Source: CBDAPX01 sp965198725 (GTDB lineage Bacteria; Pseudomonadota; Alphaproteobacteria; Rhodobacterales; Rhodobacteraceae). From it: 64,000 bases of DNA. The stretch lies in the NCBI GenBank assembly GCA_965198725.1, contig CBDAPX010000002.1, positions 434,001-498,000 on the forward strand. Reading direction: 5' to 3'. A model generated the notes under the pieces. That model ran no database searches. It was not told the origin of the DNA and saw only the letters and a program-made list of their open reading frames with translations. Each line of letters begins with the position of its first letter. Within the stretch, counting starts at the first letter, position 1. The position numbers and the translations under genes were made by a program. Shown here one piece after another: positions 25,873-33,660 of this stretch.

Positions 25873-26334
25873 TCAGAGCGGGATCGGCCGCCCCTCGGCA
25901 ATCGCTTCCATTGCGAAATAGGATGTCACACTGTCCAGCTCAACACCTTCGATCAGTCGCTGATACACTCGGTCATAGCTTTGCATATCCTGTGTCACGA
26001 CTTTTAACTGATAGTCGTAATCGCCGCCGATGCGATGAAAATCCACTACCTCAGGGATCGTCAGGACATGTCGCCGAAACTGAGCCAGCCATTCCGCAGA
26101 ATGATGCCGAGTGCGCAGCATGACAAACACAACAAGGTTCAAGCCCAGCTTCTGTCGATCAATTCGCGCCATCGGGTTTTGAAGAATGCCACGCTCTGTC
26201 AGGGATTTAAGCCGCCGCCAACATGCATTTTGAGACATGCCAACCTGATCGGCCAGCTCGCGTTGCGACTGGCCCGCGTTTGTTTGCAGTGCCTTTAGAA
26301 TCGCGATATCGATTTGATCGATGTTTTCAAACAT
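25873..26334 (-). CDS. Lrp/AsnC family transcriptional regulator
   Basis: A 153-residue regulator with an N-terminal helix-turn-helix ('QSQRELADQVGMSQNACWRRLKSL', shown in part) and a C-terminal RAM/AsnC ligand-binding domain ('HRIGGDYDYQLKVVTQDM'). It probably senses an amino acid. It is divergent from a PLP-dependent class V aminotransferase across 104 bases; the AT-rich block TATGGGAAATAAAAAC in that gap is a reasonable place for its binding. The usual arrangement suggests that it controls the aminotransferase. Confidence 0.9.
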   Translation of the reverse strand: MFENIDQIDIAILKALQTNAGQSQRELADQVGMSQNACWRRLKSLTERGILQNPMARIDRQKLGLNLVVFVMLRTRHHSAEWLAQFRRHVLTIPEVVDFHRIGGDYDYQLKVVTQDMQSYDRVYQRLIEGVELDSVTSYFAMEAIAEGRPIPL

Positions 26335-26438
26335 GACAGATCATATGACACGAAATATGGGAAATAAAAACAAAAACAGGTGACGTTTTCGCGCGCCTGC
26401 ATCGTCAAATTGGTTCTACCTTCTGATGGAGACCCTTG

Positions 26439-27866
26439 ATGACCCTCGCCACCTTCCGCGACCAGCTGAATGCCACCACTCACAAGGACCTTCAAAGCGG
26501 ATTGATCGGAGAGGGCGCGATGATCCCGGGGCTGCGCGGTGATGTACCTTTGGTATACGCCGATTACGTGGCCTCGGGACGGGCTTTGTCACAGGTTGAG
26601 GACTATGTCCGCGACCACGTGCTGCCGTTCTATGCCAACAGCCATACCGAAGCGTCGTTTTGCGGGGCGTACATGACCCGCCTACGCGAGGCGGCTCGGG
26701 CGGAAATTGCGGCTCAGATGGGGGCAGGGGAAGACCATGCGGTGATATTTACCGGGTCGGGGGCGACATCGGGGCTCAATCGGTTGGTGTCTTTGCTGGG
26801 CGTGAATGAAGCTGCAAATGCCGTCGTGTTCATCGGTCCATATGAACACCATTCCAATATCTTGCCGTGGCGGGAAAGTGCGGCAACCGTCGTTGAGATC
26901 CCAGAGGCGACGTCCGGCGGTCCTGATCTCGAAGCTTTGCAGTCGGCTTTGCGCCAATATGCGGATGCGGATGTGAAAATCGGCAGTTTTTCCGCGGCAT
27001 CCAATGTCACGGGGATCGTGACCGAAACCGGACCCGTGACAACGCTTTTGAAGTCCCATGGCGCTTTGGCGCTTTGGGACTATGCGGGGGGCGGTCCCTA
27101 TTTGCCGATGTCGATGTCCGAAAAGGACGGTGCGCAGAAGGACGCCATCGTGGTGTCGCCCCATAAGTTTCCCGGCGGTCCCGGCGCGTCAGGATTGCTG
27201 GTCGTGCGACGCGACGCGATACGCCGCAACAGACCCAGCCAACCGGGCGGTGGAACGGTCAGCTTTGTGTCCCCATGGGCCGAGGATTACAGCCAAAAGA
27301 TCGAAGCGAGGGAAGAAGCAGGCACGCCCAACGTGATCGGCGATATCCGTGCGGCGCTGGCCTTCATGGTCAAAGCGGCTGTTGGGCCGGCAGAGATCGC
27401 CCAACGTGAGGCCGCTTTTCACGCGGGGGCGATGCAAACATGGTCCGCCAACCCGCATATCAACATTCTCGGCCATCCAACGGCCCATAGGCTGCCGATC
27501 TTTTCCATGCGGATCACAAATCGCGCAGGCGCACCGGTTCATCAGCAGCTTTTCACCCGGATGCTGAGCGACATTTACGGCATTCAGGCGCGCGGTGGAT
27601 GTGCCTGCGCGGGTCCCTACGCGCATCGCCTGTTGGGGATTGATCAGGCGCAGTCCAAGGCGCTTCGCGTTGCGTTGAACGCGGGCGAAGAGTTGGAAAA
27701 GCCCGGTTGGGTGCGCCTTAACTTTGGATACCTGATGTCGGACGAAACGGCAGAGTACATCATCGACAGTGTTGATGCCCTTGCCCGGGAAACAGAAAGC
27801 TGGGTTGGCCACTACGGCGTTGATCCCAAAACCGCGCGTTTCAAACCGGCGCAGCAGGCGGCATAA
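26439..27866 (+). CDS. Class V aminotransferase-fold PLP enzyme (cysteine desulfurase-like)
   Basis: A 475-residue fold-type I PLP enzyme. The PLP lysine lies in 'VVSPHKFPGGPGASGLLV', and a cysteine-rich loop 'GGCACAGPYAHRLLG' lies near residue 390. The N-terminus 'YADYVASGRAL' and 'HTEASFCGAYMT' match a subgroup of class V enzymes separate from housekeeping IscS/SufS; no iron-sulfur assembly genes are nearby. It could act on cysteine or another amino acid. The ATG at 26439 follows GGAGA; a TTG three bases earlier is less likely. It is divergent from an AsnC-type regulator that probably controls it. Confidence 0.82.
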   Translation: MTLATFRDQLNATTHKDLQSGLIGEGAMIPGLRGDVPLVYADYVASGRALSQVEDYVRDHVLPFYANSHTEASFCGAYMTRLREAARAEIAAQMGAGEDHAVIFTGSGATSGLNRLVSLLGVNEAANAVVFIGPYEHHSNILPWRESAATVVEIPEATSGGPDLEALQSALRQYADADVKIGSFSAASNVTGIVTETGPVTTLLKSHGALALWDYAGGGPYLPMSMSEKDGAQKDAIVVSPHKFPGGPGASGLLVVRRDAIRRNRPSQPGGGTVSFVSPWAEDYSQKIEAREEAGTPNVIGDIRAALAFMVKAAVGPAEIAQREAAFHAGAMQTWSANPHINILGHPTAHRLPIFSMRITNRAGAPVHQQLFTRMLSDIYGIQARGGCACAGPYAHRLLGIDQAQSKALRVALNAGEELEKPGWVRLNFGYLMSDETAEYIIDSVDALARETESWVGHYGVDPKTARFKPAQQAA

Positions 27867-27883
27867 TGCCGCCCTAGACCCGC

Positions 27884-27905
27884 GCCATTTCGGCGCTTTT
27901 CCTCG
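27884..27905 (+). terminator. Weak terminator candidate after the class V aminotransferase gene
   Basis: GCGCC-ATTTC-GGCGC followed by TTTTCCT; a second hairpin (GGCGGC-ATAAT-GCCGCC) overlaps the stop codon just upstream. Confidence 0.4.
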
Positions 27906-27948
27906 GGCTGTTGGGCCGGTATGACGGGGTCCATTGAAGGAGCCCAAG

Positions 27949-29028
27949 ATGACCAAACTTACGCCACAGCCCGGGATCATGGAGACCGACCTCTATGTCA
28001 GTGGAAAGGCGTCTTTGGCCGGGCATTCGGATGTCCTGAAGCTTAGCGCCAATGAAAACCCGCTCGGCCCGCCGCCAGTTGCGGTTGCGGCCCTGACGGA
28101 GGCGGCGACATCGACGCATCTTTACCCCTCGACCGATCACGCGGCTTTGCGGGCGGCGATTGCGGAGGTCTGGGGGCTGCATGCAGACCGGATCATTTGC
28201 GGCGTCGGGTCGGATGAGGTTCTGCAATTTGTCACGCAAGCTTTTGCGGGTCCGGGGGACGAAATCCTTCACACCGAACACGGGTTTTCCATGTACCCGA
28301 TCCTGGCCCGGATGGCGGGCGCCACGCCGGTCAGCGTACCGGAAAGGGATCGTGTGGTTGATGTGGATGCCATTTTGAACGCGGTCACCGACAAAACGCG
28401 GATCGTTTTGCTGACCAATCCGGGTAACCCAACGGGGACGATGCTCGCCGACGAAGAGCTGCTGCGCCTTGCGGATGGCCTGCCAGAGGATGTGATCCTT
28501 GTGATCGATGGCGCCTATACGGAATACGCGGCGGGGTATGATGGCGGCGCGGCGCTCGCCGGGTCCCGGTCCAACGTGCTGATGACCCGCACGTTCTCGA
28601 AAATCTATGGCTTGGGCGGTTTGCGCATTGGCTGGGGGTATGGCCCCAAGGAGATGATCGATGTGCTGACGCGGATGCGCCAGCCTTTTAACCTGTCCGT
28701 CGTGCAACTCGCCGCGGCAGAGGCAGCGGTACGGGATCTCGACTGGATCAAGACCTGTGCGGCCCTGAACGCGGATCAACGCGCGCGCCTGATCGGAGCT
28801 CTGCACCAGATGGGGATTGCCTGCGACGGCTCTGAAACCAATTTTGTCCTCGCCCGTTTTGCGGACGTGGCAGAGGCCGATGCGGCGGAACAGGCGCTGA
28901 ATGCGGATGGCATTATCGTACGTCGCGCGGGTGGCTATGGCTTTCCCGAAGGCATACGCATCACGGTTGGCGACGCGGATCAAACCGGGCGGGTGATCTC
29001 CGCCCTGACGGATTGGAGAGCGGCATGA
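27949..29028 (+). CDS. hisC: Histidinol-phosphate aminotransferase
   Basis: A 359-residue fold-type I aminotransferase. It makes histidinol phosphate from imidazole acetol phosphate and often also transaminates aromatic keto acids. The typical start 'KLSANENPLGPPP', the 'NPGNPTG' turn and the PLP lysine in 'RTFSKIYGLGGLRIGW' are present. The ATG at 27949 has AAGGAG six bases before it. The stop overlaps tyrC by four bases (ATGA), a hisC-tyrC pairing common in Alphaproteobacteria that suggests use in tyrosine/phenylalanine synthesis as well as histidine. Confidence 0.93.
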   Translation: MTKLTPQPGIMETDLYVSGKASLAGHSDVLKLSANENPLGPPPVAVAALTEAATSTHLYPSTDHAALRAAIAEVWGLHADRIICGVGSDEVLQFVTQAFAGPGDEILHTEHGFSMYPILARMAGATPVSVPERDRVVDVDAILNAVTDKTRIVLLTNPGNPTGTMLADEELLRLADGLPEDVILVIDGAYTEYAAGYDGGAALAGSRSNVLMTRTFSKIYGLGGLRIGWGYGPKEMIDVLTRMRQPFNLSVVQLAAAEAAVRDLDWIKTCAALNADQRARLIGALHQMGIACDGSETNFVLARFADVAEADAAEQALNADGIIVRRAGGYGFPEGIRITVGDADQTGRVISALTDWRAA

Positions 29029-29945
29029 GCGTGATTTATGACCGCGTTGCCCTGATTGGTCTGGGCCTTATTGCGTCTTCTATGTTCTGGGCCATCAAAC
29101 GGGCCGGTCTGGCCCAAGAGGTCACGGGCTATGCTCGAACCGCAGAGACGCGGCAAACCGCGCGCGACATTGAGTTGTGTGACCGCGTTTGTGAGACCGC
29201 GACAGAGGCAGTGGACGGCGCCGATCTGGTGGTTTTGGCGGTCCCTGTTGGCGTGATGGGCGCGGTCATGGCCGAGATTGCCCCGGTTTTGAAGCCGGGT
29301 GCGACAGTCACGGATGTTGGATCGGTCAAACGCCACGTGATTTCGGCGGTGTCTCCTCATGTCCCGGAAGGTGTGCATTTTGTGCCGGCGCACCCTTTGG
29401 CCGGAACCGAGCATTCCGGACCAGAAAGCGGTTTTGCGGAGCTTTTCGACAATCGCTGGTGCCTGATTGTACCGGTGGAAAACTCGGACCCCGTCGCCGT
29501 TGATCGCCTGCAAGACCTGTGGAAGCAGATGGGGTCGAATGTCGATGTCATGGACCCCGACCACCACGATCTGGTGCTGGCCGTGACCAGCCATGCGCCG
29601 CACCTGATCGCCTATACGATGGTCGGCGTCGCCGACGATCTGCGGCGCGTGACAGATAGCGAAGTCATCAAGTACTCGGCGGCAGGGTTTCGGGACTTTA
29701 CCCGGATCGCGGCCAGTGACCCCACCATGTGGCGCGATGTGTTTTTGACCAACAAGGATGCAACGCTGGAAATTCTGGGCCGCTTTACAGAAGAACTCTT
29801 TGCGCTTCAGCGCGCGATCCGGACCGGCGATGGGGATCACCTCTTTGATTATTTCACGCGAACGCGTGCGATCCGGCGTGGGATCATCGAGGCCGGTCAG
29901 GACACGGACGCACCGAACTTTGGCCGGGCGAAAGGATCGTCATGA
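29025..29945 (+). CDS. tyrC: Prephenate/arogenate (cyclohexadienyl) dehydrogenase
   Basis: A 306-residue NAD(P)-dependent dehydrogenase for tyrosine synthesis. The Rossmann start 'VALIGLGLIASSMFWAI' (GxGxxA), the catalytic-region 'HPLAGTEHSGP' and the C-terminal helical dimer domain ('DHHDLVLAVTSHAPHLIAY') are typical. There is no ACT domain, so feedback control is probably not on this protein. It overlaps hisC upstream and the extensin-like gene downstream, each by four bases. Confidence 0.92.
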   Translation: MSVIYDRVALIGLGLIASSMFWAIKRAGLAQEVTGYARTAETRQTARDIELCDRVCETATEAVDGADLVVLAVPVGVMGAVMAEIAPVLKPGATVTDVGSVKRHVISAVSPHVPEGVHFVPAHPLAGTEHSGPESGFAELFDNRWCLIVPVENSDPVAVDRLQDLWKQMGSNVDVMDPDHHDLVLAVTSHAPHLIAYTMVGVADDLRRVTDSEVIKYSAAGFRDFTRIAASDPTMWRDVFLTNKDATLEILGRFTEELFALQRAIRTGDGDHLFDYFTRTRAIRRGIIEAGQDTDAPNFGRAKGSS

Positions 29946-30763
29946 AATATGTTGCAGGATGGATCTTTGGGTGTTTGACCTTGTGTCTGAGCGGGGCGCA
30001 GGCCGCGCCCCTGGATCAAACTCTGCACCCAGTCCCACGTCCCGGATTTGCAACGCTGGCCACCTCTGGGCCCGCGTTGATCGGCATCCGACCGGTGATC
30101 AGACCCCCATCGTCACAAGAGCGGTTGGCCGCGCAACGGGTGCCCGGTGATCCGATTTACGCCCCAAGCGGATCTATCCGCCCCATGCTGCGGACGCCAG
30201 ACTTCGTGGAACGGATCATGTCCAAGAAGCGGGAATTGCGCAAAGGTCAGGTCTGCGGGAATATCGATATCCAAGGCGAAAAGGTTGGCCGCGTGCCGGG
30301 CCGCATCAAGGCCTGCGGTATCGAAGATGCCGTAAGCATCAGGTCAGTGTCCGGTGTCCGGCTAAGCCAGGCGTCGCTGATGGATTGCACCACCGCGCAG
30401 GCGTTGAACACATGGGTCGACAAAGGCGTGAAACCCGCGTTCAAGAAACGTGGGCCGGTGGTCGAGATGAAAGTTGCCGCGCATTACGCCTGTCGGACAC
30501 GAAACCACAAGCCCGGTGCCAAAATATCGGAACATGGGAAAGGGCGCGCCATCGACATCTCTGCGTTTACGATGAGCGATGGTGAGGTGATCACAGTTCT
30601 CAAAGGCTGGCGCCACGGCAACACGCGCGACATGTTGTGCAAGGTCCACCGGGCCGCATGCGGCCCCTTTGGCACCGTGTTGGGTCCGGAAGCGGACCGT
30701 GCGCATCAGGATCATTTTCACTTTGACACCGCGCGCTATCGTGGCGGTGCCTATTGCCGTTAA
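29942..30763 (+). CDS. Extensin-like C-terminal domain protein, exported
   Basis: A 273-residue protein with a signal peptide ending 'SGAQA'. The C-terminal half is the extensin-like domain ('MDCTTAQALNTWVDKGVKPAF', 'SEHGKGRAIDISAF', 'DHFHFDTARYRGGAYCR'), whose conserved His and Asp residues resemble D-Ala-D-Ala peptidases of the LAS group. A role in periplasmic peptidoglycan trimming is possible but unproven. Six cysteines in the domain may form disulfides. It is translationally coupled to tyrC (ATGA) and convergent with the DUF2125 gene, with a four-base overlap. Confidence 0.85.
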   Translation: MKYVAGWIFGCLTLCLSGAQAAPLDQTLHPVPRPGFATLATSGPALIGIRPVIRPPSSQERLAAQRVPGDPIYAPSGSIRPMLRTPDFVERIMSKKRELRKGQVCGNIDIQGEKVGRVPGRIKACGIEDAVSIRSVSGVRLSQASLMDCTTAQALNTWVDKGVKPAFKKRGPVVEMKVAAHYACRTRNHKPGAKISEHGKGRAIDISAFTMSDGEVITVLKGWRHGNTRDMLCKVHRAACGPFGTVLGPEADRAHQDHFHFDTARYRGGAYCR

Positions 30764-31758
30764 CGCAGGATGATCTGCGGGGCGGGGCCCAAGGGCAAGG
30801 GACCGAGGGACACGAACCCGTCCTCGAACGTCAGCGTCAGGTCCAGCGCGTCAGGGTTGCCGCCCAGCCCAGCGAGCAGGTTCAAAACCGTTTCGGCGGA
30901 TTGACGCAAAGATGATGACAAGGCGCCGCTGGCTTCCGCCATGTTCAGCATATCCCGCCAATTGTCGGCTTTGATCGCGATCTTTCCAGTTGGGGTGCCC
31001 ACATCATCCATGGTCAATTCCCCGGCCGATTGCAGGCGCAACTGACCCCATTGGGCATCGGCAAGGCGCAAATGGATTTTGCGCGGTTGCGGGCGCACCT
31101 CTTCCAGAGCGGCGCGGTCCCATGGTTTGTCGAACGTGACCGTTGCCTCCATCCGCAGAGTTTCCAGCGTGCCCGGCAATTGGTCAGCGCCGCGCAAAAC
31201 ACCTCGCAACCCCTCACCGGGCGCGAAAGCATCGGCCGATATTTCGATGTCATAGGTTTCTGCAACGTCCTGTTGGGTCATCGACACAACAAGAGTGTCG
31301 GCCGCCATCAAAGGCCCCGCGCCATTCACCGTCCAAGGACCAGAGGTCAATGCCATGCGTTCCAGTTCCAGGGATGACCCGGGCGCCAGATGCAGTTCGG
31401 CCAGCATATCCGTGGCTGTGAGTGAGACAGTTTGATCCAGATAGGCCAGTGTTTGCGGCGTTTGTGCAAATCGCACCGTCATTGCCCCGGGCCAGATCGC
31501 CGGGCTTTCCAGCGTCAACAGGTCGGCGCGCCATGCCGCGCCGGTTTCCGGATCGGCCAGCATCGGGGTGTCCAACTGTGTGATCAGGTCAAACGGATAG
31601 CCCCCGGTTGAAATCGCGGAAAACTCTGCTTGCCACCCTTCGGTTTGCCGCGCCTCGAACCATGCCTGAATGCCGCCGCGCGCCAAATACCCTGCGCCGA
31701 ACAAATAGGCCGACCACAAAGCCGCAATCGCAACGATCAGCTTGGTTAGAAGTCGCAT
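30760..31758 (-). CDS. DUF2125 family envelope protein
   Basis: A 332-residue protein with one N-terminal membrane anchor ('LIVAIAALWSAYLFGAGYL') and a long beta-rich periplasmic part, including 'GYPFDLITQLDTP', typical of DUF2125. The family is limited to Alphaproteobacteria and looks distantly like the AsmA/lipid-transfer type of envelope proteins, but no function is known. It stands alone, convergent with the extensin-like gene and divergent from the ChaC-like gene. Confidence 0.85.
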   Translation of the reverse strand: MRLLTKLIVAIAALWSAYLFGAGYLARGGIQAWFEARQTEGWQAEFSAISTGGYPFDLITQLDTPMLADPETGAAWRADLLTLESPAIWPGAMTVRFAQTPQTLAYLDQTVSLTATDMLAELHLAPGSSLELERMALTSGPWTVNGAGPLMAADTLVVSMTQQDVAETYDIEISADAFAPGEGLRGVLRGADQLPGTLETLRMEATVTFDKPWDRAALEEVRPQPRKIHLRLADAQWGQLRLQSAGELTMDDVGTPTGKIAIKADNWRDMLNMAEASGALSSSLRQSAETVLNLLAGLGGNPDALDLTLTFEDGFVSLGPLPLGPAPQIILR

Positions 31759-31824
31759 TCGTTTGCCTCTTTCACATTGATTTCGATTGATGTTTATAGG
31801 CCGCCAAACAAAAGGGCCAGAGCG

Positions 31825-32352
31825 ATGGCAATGTGGGTATTTGGATACGGGTCCTTGCTATGGAATCCCGGGTTCGAGGTGGCGGAACAACAGGTTGCCA
31901 CGTTGCGGGGATATCACCGTTCATTTTGCATGCGCTCTATTCATCACCGAGGCACGGTCGAAGACCCGGGGTTGGTGTTGGCGCTGGACGCCGCAGACGA
32001 TGCGGAATGTGCCGGGCTGGCCTTTCGCGTTGCTGCGGGTACCGAAGAGCAAACGCTTGCCATGCTGCGCGAGCGAGAGTTGATCTCTTCAGCCTATCTG
32101 GAGCGCACCGTGACGCTTCACATGCGGTCGGGCACCACCCAAGAGGCATTGGCCTATGTGATCGACCCCGACCATGTGCAGTATTGTGACCTTCCCCTCG
32201 AAGAACAGGCGCAGATTATCGCGCATGCGGTGGGCGGGCGCGGGCCAAATAGCGAATACCTTTTCAACACTGCCACCCATTTGACCGAGATCGGGCTGAG
32301 TGACCCTGATTTGGACTGGCTGACGACACGGGTCAGGGCGCTTTTGGCATAA
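31825..32352 (+). CDS. ChaC-type gamma-glutamylcyclotransferase
   Basis: A 175-residue member of the ChaC family, which cleaves glutathione into 5-oxoproline and Cys-Gly. The substrate loop 'VFGYGSLLWNPGF' at the N-terminus and 'GYHRSFCMRSIHHRG' are diagnostic, and 'RELISSAYLERTV' carries the conserved catalytic glutamate region. The start at 31825 is preceded by AAGGG. A second, unrelated-sequence GGCT-fold protein is at 61392-61838. Confidence 0.88.
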   Translation: MAMWVFGYGSLLWNPGFEVAEQQVATLRGYHRSFCMRSIHHRGTVEDPGLVLALDAADDAECAGLAFRVAAGTEEQTLAMLRERELISSAYLERTVTLHMRSGTTQEALAYVIDPDHVQYCDLPLEEQAQIIAHAVGGRGPNSEYLFNTATHLTEIGLSDPDLDWLTTRVRALLA

Positions 32353-32424
32353 AGCCTTGGCGCTTTTCAGATTTTTTCGATAATATCGCGTCAAGAGCAG
32401 ACGTCTTCTGAGGAAAAACAGCGC

Positions 32425-33657
32425 ATGGCGCATACCGGGCACGAAACCAGGCCACAATTTTCGCAACCTTTGCGCCCCATCCTGATGATGGTGACCGTAC
32501 TGGGGCTCAGCGCCGCAGGCGCCTTTTTTGCGCTGCCGCGCGTGCTGCCAGTATTTCAGGCGAACCCATATCTAAACGGGTTTATCATATTTGTTTTCGT
32601 GATTGGTGTTGTGGCCTGTTTTTGGCAGGTGCTGACTATGATCGGGTCTGTGCGATGGATCGAACGATTTGCCGCCGGTGTTTTGGACGAGGGGTACAAG
32701 CCACCGCAGCTTCTTGCACCCTTGGCGTCCTTGTTGCGATCCCGCGGCGCACGTATGCAACTGAACGCCACCTCGACGCGGTCCATTTTGGATTCTGTTG
32801 CGACCCGCATCGATGAACAGCGTGAGATTACACGTTACATCGTCAACCTTTTGATTTTCTTGGGCCTCTTGGGCACATTTTATGGCCTCGCAACGACGGT
32901 GCCGGCGGTCGTCGACACCATTCGCAGCCTTGCGCCGCAAGAAGGTGAAGAAGGCGTTGCCGTCTTCAACCGCTTGATGACCGGGTTGGAGGCGCAGCTG
33001 GGCGGCATGGGGGTTGCGTTTGCCTCGTCCCTGTTGGGCTTGGCCGGCTCGCTCATTGTTGGTTTGCTAGAGCTCTTCGCGGGGCACGGTCAAAACCGTT
33101 TCTATCGCGAGTTGGAAGAATGGCTGTCATCAATCACGCGGGTCAGTTTTTCGGCGGGCGAGGATGGTGGTACGGATACCGATGTTGTCAGCGGTGTTTT
33201 GGATCACATGGCCGAACAGATGGACACCTTGCAACAAGTCTTCATCCAGTCGGATGCAAGCCGGGCGATGGTTGATGAACGTCTCGGTGTTGTCGCCGAC
33301 TCGATCCAGGCGCTGACCACCCGGATGGACCGTGACAATGCGGTGGCAGGAGCACTCGATAGAATTGCGTCTGGCCAAGAGCAATTGATAGATCTACTGC
33401 GCGAAAAAGAAGCCAGTGAAGGGTTGGACGCAGAAAGCCGAATGCGACTTCGGTCCATCGATGTTCAAATGCTGCGCATTCTGGAAGAGATTTCGGCAGG
33501 GCGCCAAGAAAGCATGGCCGAACTTCGCAACGATATCGATATTCTGGTCAATGCGCTATCGAGACCGAGAAATCAGCAAAACCAAGGGCGCGGGCAGGGT
33601 GGCGGCGGTCGTAACCAGGTCAAGCTTGGGGCACGCGGCAAGCAGGGCGACCTGTAG
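32425..33657 (+). CDS. MotA/TolQ/ExbB-type proton channel protein
   Basis: A 410-residue membrane protein. Two hydrophobic segments lie in the first 75 residues. The conserved channel helices are 'LLIFLGLLGTFYGLATTVPAV' (in part) near 150 and 'MGVAFASSLLGLAGSLIVGL' near 195, the two lines that hold MotA/ExbB-type proton channels. The C-terminal 170 residues are a helical cytoplasmic tail with low-complexity end ('NQGRGQGGGGRNQ'). It is three bases from the MotB/OmpA-like gene, so the pair probably forms one ion-driven complex that reaches the peptidoglycan. A ribosome site GAGGAAAAA precedes the ATG. Confidence 0.85.
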   Translation: MAHTGHETRPQFSQPLRPILMMVTVLGLSAAGAFFALPRVLPVFQANPYLNGFIIFVFVIGVVACFWQVLTMIGSVRWIERFAAGVLDEGYKPPQLLAPLASLLRSRGARMQLNATSTRSILDSVATRIDEQREITRYIVNLLIFLGLLGTFYGLATTVPAVVDTIRSLAPQEGEEGVAVFNRLMTGLEAQLGGMGVAFASSLLGLAGSLIVGLLELFAGHGQNRFYRELEEWLSSITRVSFSAGEDGGTDTDVVSGVLDHMAEQMDTLQQVFIQSDASRAMVDERLGVVADSIQALTTRMDRDNAVAGALDRIASGQEQLIDLLREKEASEGLDAESRMRLRSIDVQMLRILEEISAGRQESMAELRNDIDILVNALSRPRNQQNQGRGQGGGGRNQVKLGARGKQGDL

Positions 33658-33660
33658 ACC

